Below, one piece after another: positions 1-5,268 of a DNA stretch of 5,268 bases; the stretch's first letter is position 1, and each line of letters opens with the position of its first letter. Source of the stretch: Gammaproteobacteria bacterium (lineage in GTDB: Bacteria > Pseudomonadota > Gammaproteobacteria > Steroidobacterales > SZUA-146). A program made the position numbers and the translations under genes. The stretch covers positions 1-5,268 of the forward strand of contig JABDLQ010000188.1 in the NCBI GenBank assembly GCA_013002925.1. The letters run 5' to 3'. The notes beneath the pieces are model-generated. The model ran no database searches and was not told where the DNA came from. It saw nothing but the letters and a program-made list of their open reading frames with translations.

Positions 1-1
1 A

Positions 2-262
2 AAAACCGGTACGTTTATCGTTCCAGGTGAGCATCAGACGTACCTGGTGCACTGTGATATCGCCCAGCACATGGAAAAAGGCATGAAGGGTCAGCTTGTC
101 GTCGGGCGCGGCTCGGGCGATTTGTGGAGTATCCCCGGAGTCAGCAATGCCTTTAACGCCGAAAGTTATTTGCCAGGCATGCTTAAGTGGATTATCGGAT
201 CCATGATTTTTGCCACGGCGCTGCTGTCGTTATACCTGATGCGTAAAAAATCGCTCCGGTGA
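2..262 (+). CDS. C-terminal end of a membrane-anchored cupredoxin / multicopper-oxidase-like protein (5' truncated by window edge)
   Basis: Only the last 86 residues are inside the window; the reading frame is open from base 2 to the TGA at 260-262, so the gene begins upstream. Residues 17-28 of the visible part contain H-C-D-x3-H-x4-M, the arrangement of a type 1 copper site (Cys18, His23, Met28) at the end of a cupredoxin domain in multicopper oxidases. The usual motif is HCHxxxH; here the second His, a type 3 copper ligand in that family, is Asp. This resembles mononuclear type 1 sites such as ceruloplasmin domain 4 more than a full trinuclear oxidase. A linker is followed by one hydrophobic helix (about residues 60-80) and a basic RKKSLR tail. 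This predicts a periplasmic copper domain held by a C-terminal anchor. A GTG at 47 is in frame but lies inside the copper-site strand, so it is not a credible start. The gene is convergent with the oxidase operon. A link to respiration or copper handling is inference; substrate and full domain count are unknown. Confidence 0.72.
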   Translation, partial: KTGTFIVPGEHQTYLVHCDIAQHMEKGMKGQLVVGRGSGDLWSIPGVSNAFNAESYLPGMLKWIIGSMIFATALLSLYLMRKKSLR

Positions 263-268
263 ACATTC

Positions 269-278
269 CCTGATCAGG
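269..278. repeat. Perfect 10-bp palindrome CCTGATCAGG in the convergent spacer
   Basis: The sequence is its own reverse complement and begins 7 nt after the stop codon of the plus-strand gene. It has no loop and no following T-tract, so it is not a standard intrinsic terminator. It could be a protein-binding site or chance. The rest of the spacer (263-335) shows only weak stems: TCCG/CGGA flanking a 6-nt loop, and CTGTT (279-283) with AACAG (306-310). Confidence 0.3.
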
Positions 279-335
279 CTGTTCTGCGGTCGGGCAACGG
301 GCGTTAACAGGCTCCGATGTAACGGATGGAATCTG

Positions 336-653
336 TCACGATCCAAAAAACATCAGACGCGTGAAATTAGTATAGTCAGCTTCGCTTGCCATCAAGCCAA
401 CGAGCACGAGCAAACACAGTGGTGGTATCAGCACGGCATAAATCAGAGCGAGGCGCTCCCACATCATATGCATAAACACTGCCACGATCAGACCGGCTTT
501 TAAAAACATAAAAACCAGGATTAACGTCCAGCGCAGGTACCCCTGCAACTGGTAATAGTCGACCATGTAGGAAAAGGTGCTGAGAACAAACAGTAATAAC
601 CAGATCCACAGGTAAACACTGATTGGATGTTGTTGGCCTTCTTCGTGTGCCAT
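336..653 (-). CDS. Cytochrome c oxidase subunit IV, prokaryotic type (COX4_pro / CyoD-like)
   Basis: This 105-residue protein is nearly all membrane: helices at about 12-34, 39-62 and 67-89, with a short polar N-terminus and a C-terminal tail. Length, three-helix layout, the MHMMWE segment after helix 2 (61-66) and the last place in a cox operon fit the small bacterial subunit IV family. These subunits help assemble or stabilise the oxidase and carry no metal. The start was chosen at the ATG 651-653 because a perfect AGGAGG (658-663) lies 4 nt before it. An in-frame ATG at 668 would add five residues (MVGGS), but it has no Shine-Dalgarno sequence and would put that AGGAGG inside the gene. The AGGAGG overlaps the TAG stop of the upstream subunit III gene (662-664), which suggests translational coupling. 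Sequence conservation in this family is low, so the call rests on topology, the motif and context. Confidence 0.9.
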   Translation of the reverse strand: MAHEEGQQHPISVYLWIWLLLFVLSTFSYMVDYYQLQGYLRWTLILVFMFLKAGLIVAVFMHMMWERLALIYAVLIPPLCLLVLVGLMASEADYTNFTRLMFFGS

Positions 654-657
654 GCTG

Positions 658-663
658 CCTCCT
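658..663 (-). promoter_or_regulatory. Shine-Dalgarno site for subunit IV, overlapping the subunit III stop
   Basis: On the minus strand this reads AGGAGG, a full match to the anti-Shine-Dalgarno core, 4 nt before the ATG at 653. It shares bases with the TAG stop of the subunit III gene (TAGGAGG). Ribosomes terminating on subunit III would sit on the start region of subunit IV. This site decides between the ATG at 653 and the ATG at 668. Confidence 0.8.
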
Positions 664-1357
664 ACCATAAATAGAAAAACGCGAATATAAAGACCCAGAC
701 CAGGTCGACGAAATGCCAGTACAACCCGGTAATCTCCACAATCTCATAGTTGCCTTTTTTCTCGTAATCGCCACGCCAGACCTTAAACGCCACGACACTC
801 AAATAAATCACGCCCGCCGATACATGCAAGCCATGAAAGCCGGTGATCATAAAAAACGTCGAACCAAACTGCGCGGCTCCCATAGGATTACCCCACGGGC
901 GCACGCCTTCTTCGACAATGAGCTTGGTCCACTCGAAGGCCTGCATGCCAACAAAACTGGCGCCCAGCAGCGCGGTAAGCAACATCAGGATGACCACTTT
1001 CTTCCGGTCCCCCCGGTACCCATAGTTCACGGCCATGGCCATCGTCCCGCTGCTGGTAATCAGCACGAACGTCATGATGGCAATAAGAATCAGCGGGATG
1101 TGATGACCGGCAATAGTCAGCGCAAAGACTTCGCTGGGGTTTGGCCACGGCACGGTGGTCGACATCCGCACGGTCATGTAACCGGTAAGAAAGCTCGCGA
1201 AAATAAAGGTATCGCTGACCAGGAAGATCCACATCATCGCCTTGCCCCACGGGACCTTGAACGCTTCCTTGTCGGCGGACCAGTCGGAGACTACACCTTG
1301 CATCCCCCCCGGCATTTCAACAGACTCGCCGGTATTCATTAGAGGTTCCTGTGCCAT
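662..1357 (-). CDS. coxC: Cytochrome c oxidase subunit III (canonical short form)
   Basis: A 231-residue heme-copper oxidase subunit III with five predicted membrane helices (about 38-62, 78-100, 119-139, 163-190, 209-230). This is the five-helix bacterial form, without the first two helices of the seven-helix mitochondrial type. Family marks visible: MWIFLVSD with Asp49 at the conserved acidic position of the first core helix, QAFEW (139-143), FHGLHV with His175 and His178, Glu208, and YWHFVDLVW with His215 and Asp218. Subunit III has no redox centre. In characterised aa3 oxidases it binds lipid, supports proton uptake by the D channel and prevents turnover inactivation. The ATG at 1357 follows AAGGTGA (1362-1368) by 4 nt and lies 13 nt after the preceding subunit III-like gene; a second Met at residue 7 is less well placed. 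The ATG-to-TAG frame is intact and it is co-directional with coxBA. Confidence 0.96.
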   Translation of the reverse strand: MAQEPLMNTGESVEMPGGMQGVVSDWSADKEAFKVPWGKAMMWIFLVSDTFIFASFLTGYMTVRMSTTVPWPNPSEVFALTIAGHHIPLILIAIMTFVLITSSGTMAMAVNYGYRGDRKKVVILMLLTALLGASFVGMQAFEWTKLIVEEGVRPWGNPMGAAQFGSTFFMITGFHGLHVSAGVIYLSVVAFKVWRGDYEKKGNYEIVEITGLYWHFVDLVWVFIFAFFYLW

Positions 1358-1361
1358 ATGC

Positions 1362-1368
1362 TCACCTT
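1362..1368 (-). promoter_or_regulatory. Shine-Dalgarno site for canonical subunit III
   Basis: The minus strand reads AAGGTGA, 4 nt before the ATG at 1357. It supports that start over the internal Met at residue 7. It lies in the 13-nt gap just after the TAG of the upstream gene. Confidence 0.65.
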
Positions 1369-1370
1369 GC

Positions 1371-2030
1371 CTATGTGGACAATAACAATCCGAACAGTGC
1401 CAGCCAAATCAGCAGCAAATAGTGCCAATAGATGGTGCACAGCTCTACACTCAAACTTATTCGCTCCGGTGCTACATCGCTAAAAACCTTCACCGTGGTT
1501 TTCCCCCACACCCACAGCCCCCCCAGCATGTGCAAACCATGCAAAGCGGTAATCACGTAAAAAAATGCATTGGCCGGATTGGCATCAACAAAATATCCAC
1601 TGGCACCCAGTTGCTGCCAGGCCCATAACTGGCCAGTCAAAAACAAGACGGTGAAAACACCGGCTGCAATGAGACTGGTTTTGATCGTCTGCAGCGGGCC
1701 TTTTTGGGACGCACTGCGGGCGCGCTGAAACGCTGCGCTGCCCAACAGCAGCAGAATCGTGTTAACCCACAGCAAACCAGGATCCGGTAGCGGCCGCCAG
1801 TCGCTCAGCTCCATGCGAATGAAGTAGGCGCTGACAAACAACGCAAATATTGACGTCACGACGACCAGAAACACCCACAATCCCATTTTTGCCGGTGGAA
1901 AATACTCATCCGGTCGCGGATCTTCAATGGCGCCATGCACGAGCGACGGCTCGCGCGCCAGATTCTGCGGCAATAACCACCACACGACGATCAGTGCCAG
2001 CAGACCCAAAAATATCAGCGTGACAAACAC
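1371..2030 (-). CDS. Second, divergent cytochrome c oxidase subunit III-like protein
   Basis: A 219-residue membrane protein that aligns in pattern with subunit III: LWVFLVVVTSIFALF (51-65) matches the first core helix of the canonical copy, ALHGLHMLGG (162-171; His164, His167) matches its FHGLHV, and Glu196 followed by YWHYLLLIW (201-209) matches its Glu-YWHFVDLVW. Two acidic positions found in the canonical copy are lost: Asp49 corresponds to Val58, and Asp218 to Leu206. The protein also has an extra N-terminal helix (about 4-20) and a proline-rich, charged linker (about 21-48), giving six predicted helices. It starts with GTG 3 nt after the coxA stop, with GGTGA (2038-2042) 7 nt upstream inside coxA, so translation is likely coupled to coxA. 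It is probably a structural oxidase subunit or assembly partner. Whether it sits in the enzyme beside, or instead of, the canonical subunit III cannot be told from sequence. Confidence 0.9.
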   Translation of the reverse strand: MFVTLIFLGLLALIVVWWLLPQNLAREPSLVHGAIEDPRPDEYFPPAKMGLWVFLVVVTSIFALFVSAYFIRMELSDWRPLPDPGLLWVNTILLLLGSAAFQRARSASQKGPLQTIKTSLIAAGVFTVLFLTGQLWAWQQLGASGYFVDANPANAFFYVITALHGLHMLGGLWVWGKTTVKVFSDVAPERISLSVELCTIYWHYLLLIWLALFGLLLST

Positions 2031-2033
2031 GGT

Positions 2034-3779
2034 CTATTCACCACTGCTCGGATGGGTTTCATCCACCGGGTCGGTTTGCGGAATAAAATCCTCGGCTGAG
2101 CCTGGCGTGCTGTACTCGTAGGCCCAGCGATACACCACCGGCAATTCCGGTCCCCAGTTCCCGTGTGCCGGAGGAGTCTGTGGTGTCTGCCACTCCAATG
2201 TCGTCGCACGCCATGGATTTGGATCTGCTTTTTTGCCCTTTCTGAGACTCCAGAACACGTTGATAAAAAACAGTATCTGTGCGGTACCGACGATAAAGGC
2301 CGCGACTGTAATGCCTGCGTTCATCGTGTGGGCGGATTCGGGAATGAGGTCGGTAGTTCCGTAGGCGTAATAGCGCCGTGGTACGCCCAGAAAGCCGAGA
2401 TAATGCATCGGCAGGTATATTGCATACGTACCCAGGAACGTGATCCAGAAATGCCAGACACCAAGGGCATTATGAAACATCCTGCCAGTGATTTTCGGGA
2501 ACCAGTGATAGATCGCAGCGAATAACACCAGGACCGGTGAAACGCCCATCACCATATGAAAATGACCAATAACAAAATAGGTATCAGATAACGGCACATC
2601 GACCGACACATTCCCCAAAAACAATCCTGTCAGTCCGCCGTGGATAAACGTGAATATAAAGCCTATTGCAAACAACATCGGCACTGTCAGGTGGATGTTT
2701 CCGCGCCACAGCGTCAATACCCAGTTGTACACCTTGATGGCTGTCGGTATCGCAATGATCAACGTGGTCGTTGCGAAGAAAAAACCAAAATAGGGGTTCA
2801 TGCCGCTGACATACATATGGTGCGCCCACACAATAAAACTGATGCCGCCAATCGCAAGAATCGCCCAGACCATCATGCGGTAGCCAAAAATACTTTTACG
2901 CGCATGGGTGCTGAGCACATCCGAGACCAGGCCAAACGCAGGCAACGCCACAATGTAGACTTCCGGATGTCCAAAAAACCAGAACAGGTGCTGAAACAGT
3001 ACCGGGCTGCCACCTTCGTATTCGAGGTTTTCACCCATGGACAAAATGGCAGGCATAAAGAAACTTGTGCCGATCTGCAAATCCAGCGTCATCATGATAG
3101 CGCTGACAAATAACGCCGGAAACGCCAGCAGGCCCAAAATAGTCGCGACAAAAATCGCCCACACACTCAGCGGCATGCGCATCAGTGTCATACCGCGGGT
3201 CCGCGCCTGCAACACCGTGACAACGTAATTGAGCCCGCCCATCGTAAAGGCCACGATAAAGATCGCCAGCGAAACCAGCATCAGCAAAATGCCAGCGCCC
3301 GCCCCGGGCGTGCCTTCCAGAATCGCCTGGGGAGGGTACAGCGTCCACCCGGCACCGGTCGGCCCGCTGGGCACGAAAAAACTCGCCATCAGCACAATGA
3401 CGGACAGCAGGTAGACCCAGAAACTCAGCATGTTGAGAAACGGGAACACCATGTCCCGCGCGCCAAGCATCAGAGGAATCAGGTAATTGCCGAAGCCACC
3501 AAGAAACAATGCAGTCAGCAGATAAATCACCATGATCATGCCGTGCATGGTCACGTATTGATAATATTCATACGGAGCGAGAAAGGAGAAGGTGTCTGGA
3601 AACCCCAGTTGCAGACGCATCAGGCCCGACAACACCAGCGCCACCAGCCCGACACTGATCGCGGTTATTCCATACTGAATCGCAATAACTTTGTGATCCT
3701 GGCTCCAGATATAAGCGGTCACCCAGCTTTTGGGATGGTGGAGCTCTTGTCCTTCATCGGCAATTGCAACATGTGCCAT
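2034..3779 (-). CDS. coxA: Cytochrome c oxidase subunit I (catalytic, type A heme-copper oxidase)
   Basis: This 581-residue, about 12-helix subunit reduces O2 to water and pumps protons. Ligands are readable: His79 and His408 for the low-spin heme; His406 for heme a3; His271, His320 and His321 for CuB; and Tyr275 of HPEVY, the residue cross-linked to the CuB His. D-channel residues Asp109, Asn98 and Asn116 (GNY-PL-GA-D-FP-N pattern, 97-116) and Glu273 of HPEVY are present, as is the K-channel Lys349 (TAIKVYNW). This marks an A1-type proton-pumping enzyme. Arg55 and the Arg468-Arg469 pair fit heme a formyl and heme propionate contacts. One oddity: the segment before the heme ligands reads DVPLSDTYF (394-402), with Ser398 where Paracoccus-type enzymes have the Mg-site His; Asp394 and Asp399 are kept. 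The ATG at 3779 has AAGAGG 8 nt upstream. Length is normal for the family and no frame damage is seen. Heme a versus heme o cannot be decided from sequence alone. Confidence 0.98.
   Translation of the reverse strand: MAHVAIADEGQELHHPKSWVTAYIWSQDHKVIAIQYGITAISVGLVALVLSGLMRLQLGFPDTFSFLAPYEYYQYVTMHGMIMVIYLLTALFLGGFGNYLIPLMLGARDMVFPFLNMLSFWVYLLSVIVLMASFFVPSGPTGAGWTLYPPQAILEGTPGAGAGILLMLVSLAIFIVAFTMGGLNYVVTVLQARTRGMTLMRMPLSVWAIFVATILGLLAFPALFVSAIMMTLDLQIGTSFFMPAILSMGENLEYEGGSPVLFQHLFWFFGHPEVYIVALPAFGLVSDVLSTHARKSIFGYRMMVWAILAIGGISFIVWAHHMYVSGMNPYFGFFFATTTLIIAIPTAIKVYNWVLTLWRGNIHLTVPMLFAIGFIFTFIHGGLTGLFLGNVSVDVPLSDTYFVIGHFHMVMGVSPVLVLFAAIYHWFPKITGRMFHNALGVWHFWITFLGTYAIYLPMHYLGFLGVPRRYYAYGTTDLIPESAHTMNAGITVAAFIVGTAQILFFINVFWSLRKGKKADPNPWRATTLEWQTPQTPPAHGNWGPELPVVYRWAYEYSTPGSAEDFIPQTDPVDETHPSSGE
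2038..2042 (-). promoter_or_regulatory. Shine-Dalgarno-like GGTGA for the GTG start at 2030
   Basis: The minus strand carries GGTGA in the last codons of coxA, 7 nt before the GTG at 2028-2030. The pentamer can pair with the 16S rRNA 3' tail. It supports the GTG as the true start, which leaves only 3 nt after the coxA TAG. Confidence 0.5.
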
Positions 3780-3780
3780 T

Positions 3781-3834
3781 GGAATAACCTCTTTATAATT
3801 TACTTAAAGCAGTGTTCAGGCGGAAAAACCTCTT
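3781..3834 (-). repeat. Imperfect 13-nt direct repeat in the coxB-coxA gap, one copy being the coxA ribosome-binding site
   Basis: Minus-strand AAGAGGTTATTCC (3793-3781) lies just before the coxA ATG and supplies its Shine-Dalgarno (AAGAGG, 3788-3793). A near copy, AAGAGGTTTTTCC (3834-3822), lies 41 nt upstream and differs at one position in 13. The upstream copy has no start codon at a suitable distance. It could be a chance duplication, a ribosome standby site or a remnant. The gap (3780-3862) otherwise shows no convincing hairpin or promoter. Confidence 0.5.
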
Positions 3835-3862
3835 GCTGATCGTTGTCGTGTGGCAGTCCAGA

Positions 3863-5215
3863 CTACAATGTATTGATGTACGCGATAACATCAGCGATGT
3901 CTTTCTCGCTGCGCAGCATTTTTGCCATCAGCACCATTTGTACACCATAGGCGTCGTCGGCATGCGCGCCACGCACAGCACGTGAGAAGTTTCTCAATTG
4001 ATTACTCATATACCAGTCACTCATGCCCGCCAACCGCGGCCCGTTTTGTGACCAGATGCCATGACCGTCGGCCGCGTGACAGGCGGCACAGGTCGTATAC
4101 AATTCCTTGCCCCGTTCAATGTCCCCGCTCATGGTCGCCGGCGCGGGTTTGTCCGGCAGGGAGTCGATGTAGGCAACAACATTTGCAATGGCCTGATCAT
4201 TAACCAGTGTCGAGGCCATCGGTGCCATCTGCCGTCCATAGTTGTCCTCTTCGAGCGCTCCGCGTGCGCCGTTCTGGTAGTGCTTTATTTGCCGCGCAAG
4301 GTACCAGGGATGCTGACCGGTGAGTTTCGGTGCGTTCAGCGCCAGATTACCGGCCCCATCGGCCCCGTGACAGGCAGAGCACACGGCGTACATCGCCTGA
4401 CCGGCGTTGGCGTTACCTTTTACCGTTGCCACTGTTTCTGCATAGGTCGGATAACTGCTTAGCCAGGCCTGGTAGGCATCTTCTTCCTCAACCACCACCC
4501 GTCCACGCATGGTGAAATGTGCCACGCCACAGAGCTCTTCACACAGCGCGTCGAACGTACCGGTGCGTGTCGGAGTCAGCCACATGTAGGAGACCATCCC
4601 TGGCACAATATCCATCTTGACGCGAAACTGTGCCACGGTGTAGTTGTGCAACACATCTTTGGAGCGCAACAGCAATTTCACCGGTTTGTTGACCGGCAAA
4701 TGTAGCTCCTGACTCATCACCAGTACGTCATCCTGACCATTGTCATCATCGGGATTCATGCCAAATGGATTGTCCGGACTGATCAGCCTGGCATCCACCG
4801 TGCCGAACCGCCCATCTTCGCCGGGAAAGCGATAGCTCCAGTACCACTGCTGACCAACCACTTCGACTTCGGCAGCACCTTCCGGAACGTTGACAAATTT
4901 TGCCCAGACCACTAATCCCGGCGCAAGCATCAGAGCGACACCGATCGTGGTAAACACAGTCAGCCCAATTTCGAGCTTTTTATTCTCGGGTTCGTAGTAG
5001 GCGCGCGACCCTTCTTTTTGCCGGTATTTGATTATGGCCACTGCAACAAATATGTTGAGCGCGACAAACACCAATCCGGTCACCCAGAAGGTAATTTCGA
5101 TGGTGTCGTCAATCGTACCCCAGTTTGAGGCCACTTCTGTAAACCACCATGGGCTCCAGAAATGAAAAATGACCGAGCCGATGACCAATAGAACCAGAAC
5201 TACTGCCAGCGCCAT
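3863..5215 (-). CDS. coxB: Cytochrome c oxidase subunit II with CuA domain and two C-terminal cytochrome c domains
   Basis: This 450-residue subunit receives electrons and passes them to CoxA. Domain order: hydrophobic N-terminal segment (2-20, membrane helix or signal-like), helices at about 41-62 and 82-103, a periplasmic CuA cupredoxin domain (about 115-245), then two heme c domains (about 268-355 and 365-450). The CuA site is complete: His190, Cys225, Glu227, Cys229, His233, Met236 (C-x3-C-x3-H-x2-M). The aromatic electron-entry patch QWYWSY is at 123-128. Heme sites are CSACH (279-283) and CAACH (376-380); likely distal Met ligands are Met330 or Met333 and Met427 or Met430. Ordinary subunit II ends after CuA, and caa3 types add one cytochrome c; this one adds two. 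Each tail resembles the c553/c4 class. The ATG at 5215 is the first possible start: an in-frame TGA lies at 5234-5236, with no start codon between. A G-rich GGGGGA lies 6 nt before it. First gene of the visible operon. Confidence 0.97.
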   Translation of the reverse strand: MALAVVLVLLVIGSVIFHFWSPWWFTEVASNWGTIDDTIEITFWVTGLVFVALNIFVAVAIIKYRQKEGSRAYYEPENKKLEIGLTVFTTIGVALMLAPGLVVWAKFVNVPEGAAEVEVVGQQWYWSYRFPGEDGRFGTVDARLISPDNPFGMNPDDDNGQDDVLVMSQELHLPVNKPVKLLLRSKDVLHNYTVAQFRVKMDIVPGMVSYMWLTPTRTGTFDALCEELCGVAHFTMRGRVVVEEEDAYQAWLSSYPTYAETVATVKGNANAGQAMYAVCSACHGADGAGNLALNAPKLTGQHPWYLARQIKHYQNGARGALEEDNYGRQMAPMASTLVNDQAIANVVAYIDSLPDKPAPATMSGDIERGKELYTTCAACHAADGHGIWSQNGPRLAGMSDWYMSNQLRNFSRAVRGAHADDAYGVQMVLMAKMLRSEKDIADVIAYINTL

Positions 5216-5268
5216 ACCCTTTCCCCCATCCGGTCAAAAAATCACTGTGTCGTTCTTTGTCGTCTCGC

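Noticed and set aside
2..262. Copper nitrite reductase (NirK) identity for the plus-strand fragment
   Set aside because: NirK has about nine residues between the copper Cys and His; here there are four (C-x4-H-x4-M), which fits multicopper-oxidase or ceruloplasmin-type domains instead.
263..335. Possible bidirectional terminator between the convergent genes
   Set aside because: Stems are only 4-5 bp (TCCG/CGGA; CTGTT/AACAG with a 22-nt loop) and none is followed by a T-tract in either direction. The A-run at 345-350 is inside the subunit IV coding end.
376..798. Open frame of 140 codons on the minus strand across the subunit IV / III junction
   Set aside because: Out of frame with both genes, overlaps both extensively, and shows no family motif; a shadow frame.
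713..1342. Long open frame (209 codons) on the plus strand, antisense to subunit III
   Set aside because: It lies wholly opposite a well-supported gene, its product is rich in His, Arg and Gly with no recognisable fold or helix pattern, and it is explained by third-position GC bias in the real gene.
1371..2030. Pseudogene status for the divergent subunit III
   Set aside because: The frame is intact over 219 codons, helices and several family residues are kept, and it has tight operon spacing with a usable GGTGA before its GTG start.
2640..3113. Open frame of 157 codons on the plus strand, antisense to coxA
   Set aside because: Fully antisense to highly conserved coxA sequence that includes the CuB ligands; low-complexity basic composition and no motif.
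3780..3815. AT-rich TATAAA in the coxB-coxA gap as an internal promoter -10
   Set aside because: No acceptable -35 at the right spacing, and transcription would begin on top of the coxA ribosome-binding site.
5216..5268. TTGACC upstream of coxB as a -35 box
   Set aside because: A -10 box at 16-18 nt spacing would fall at or inside the coxB start codon and none is visible, so the real operon promoter is probably beyond the window.

Overview
The window is almost filled by a five-gene operon on the minus strand that encodes a type-A heme-copper (aa3-like) cytochrome c oxidase. At the left edge, on the plus strand, is the 3' end of a membrane-anchored cupredoxin / multicopper-oxidase-like gene, which runs convergently toward the operon. 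The gene content, the Shine-Dalgarno sites and the protein style (diheme-tailed CoxB, prokaryotic subunit IV) suggest a respiring Gram-negative bacterium, most likely a gammaproteobacterium. That assignment is an inference from family resemblance. No rRNA or other taxonomic marker is present.

Layout in operon order (right to left): coxB (5215-3863; CuA subunit II with two C-terminal heme c domains), an 83-nt gap, coxA (3779-2034; catalytic subunit I), a 3-nt gap, a divergent subunit III-like gene with a GTG start (2030-1371), a 13-nt gap, a canonical short subunit III (1357-662), and a small subunit IV whose start overlaps the end of subunit III (653-336). A 73-nt convergent spacer (263-335) separates the operon from the cupredoxin-like gene ending at 262. 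No gene-free stretch exceeds 300 bases. No RNA gene, mobile element, CRISPR array or long repeat was seen.

Working model: electrons from a quinol:cytochrome c reductase or a soluble carrier enter through the two covalent hemes c on the CoxB tail. They pass to CuA in the CoxB cupredoxin domain, then to heme a and the heme a3/CuB site in CoxA, where O2 is reduced to water and protons are pumped. CoxA keeps all six metal-binding histidines, the cross-linked Tyr, and the key D- and K-channel residues. The two subunit III-like proteins and subunit IV are small membrane subunits that probably support stability and proton uptake.

This is a recognisable respiratory module, not a wholly unknown system. 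The parts worth a second look are the tandem diheme extension of CoxB, the paired subunit III proteins (one without its helix carboxylates), the Ser in place of the usual Mg-site His in CoxA, and the neighbouring tail-anchored copper protein with an HCD rather than HCH motif.
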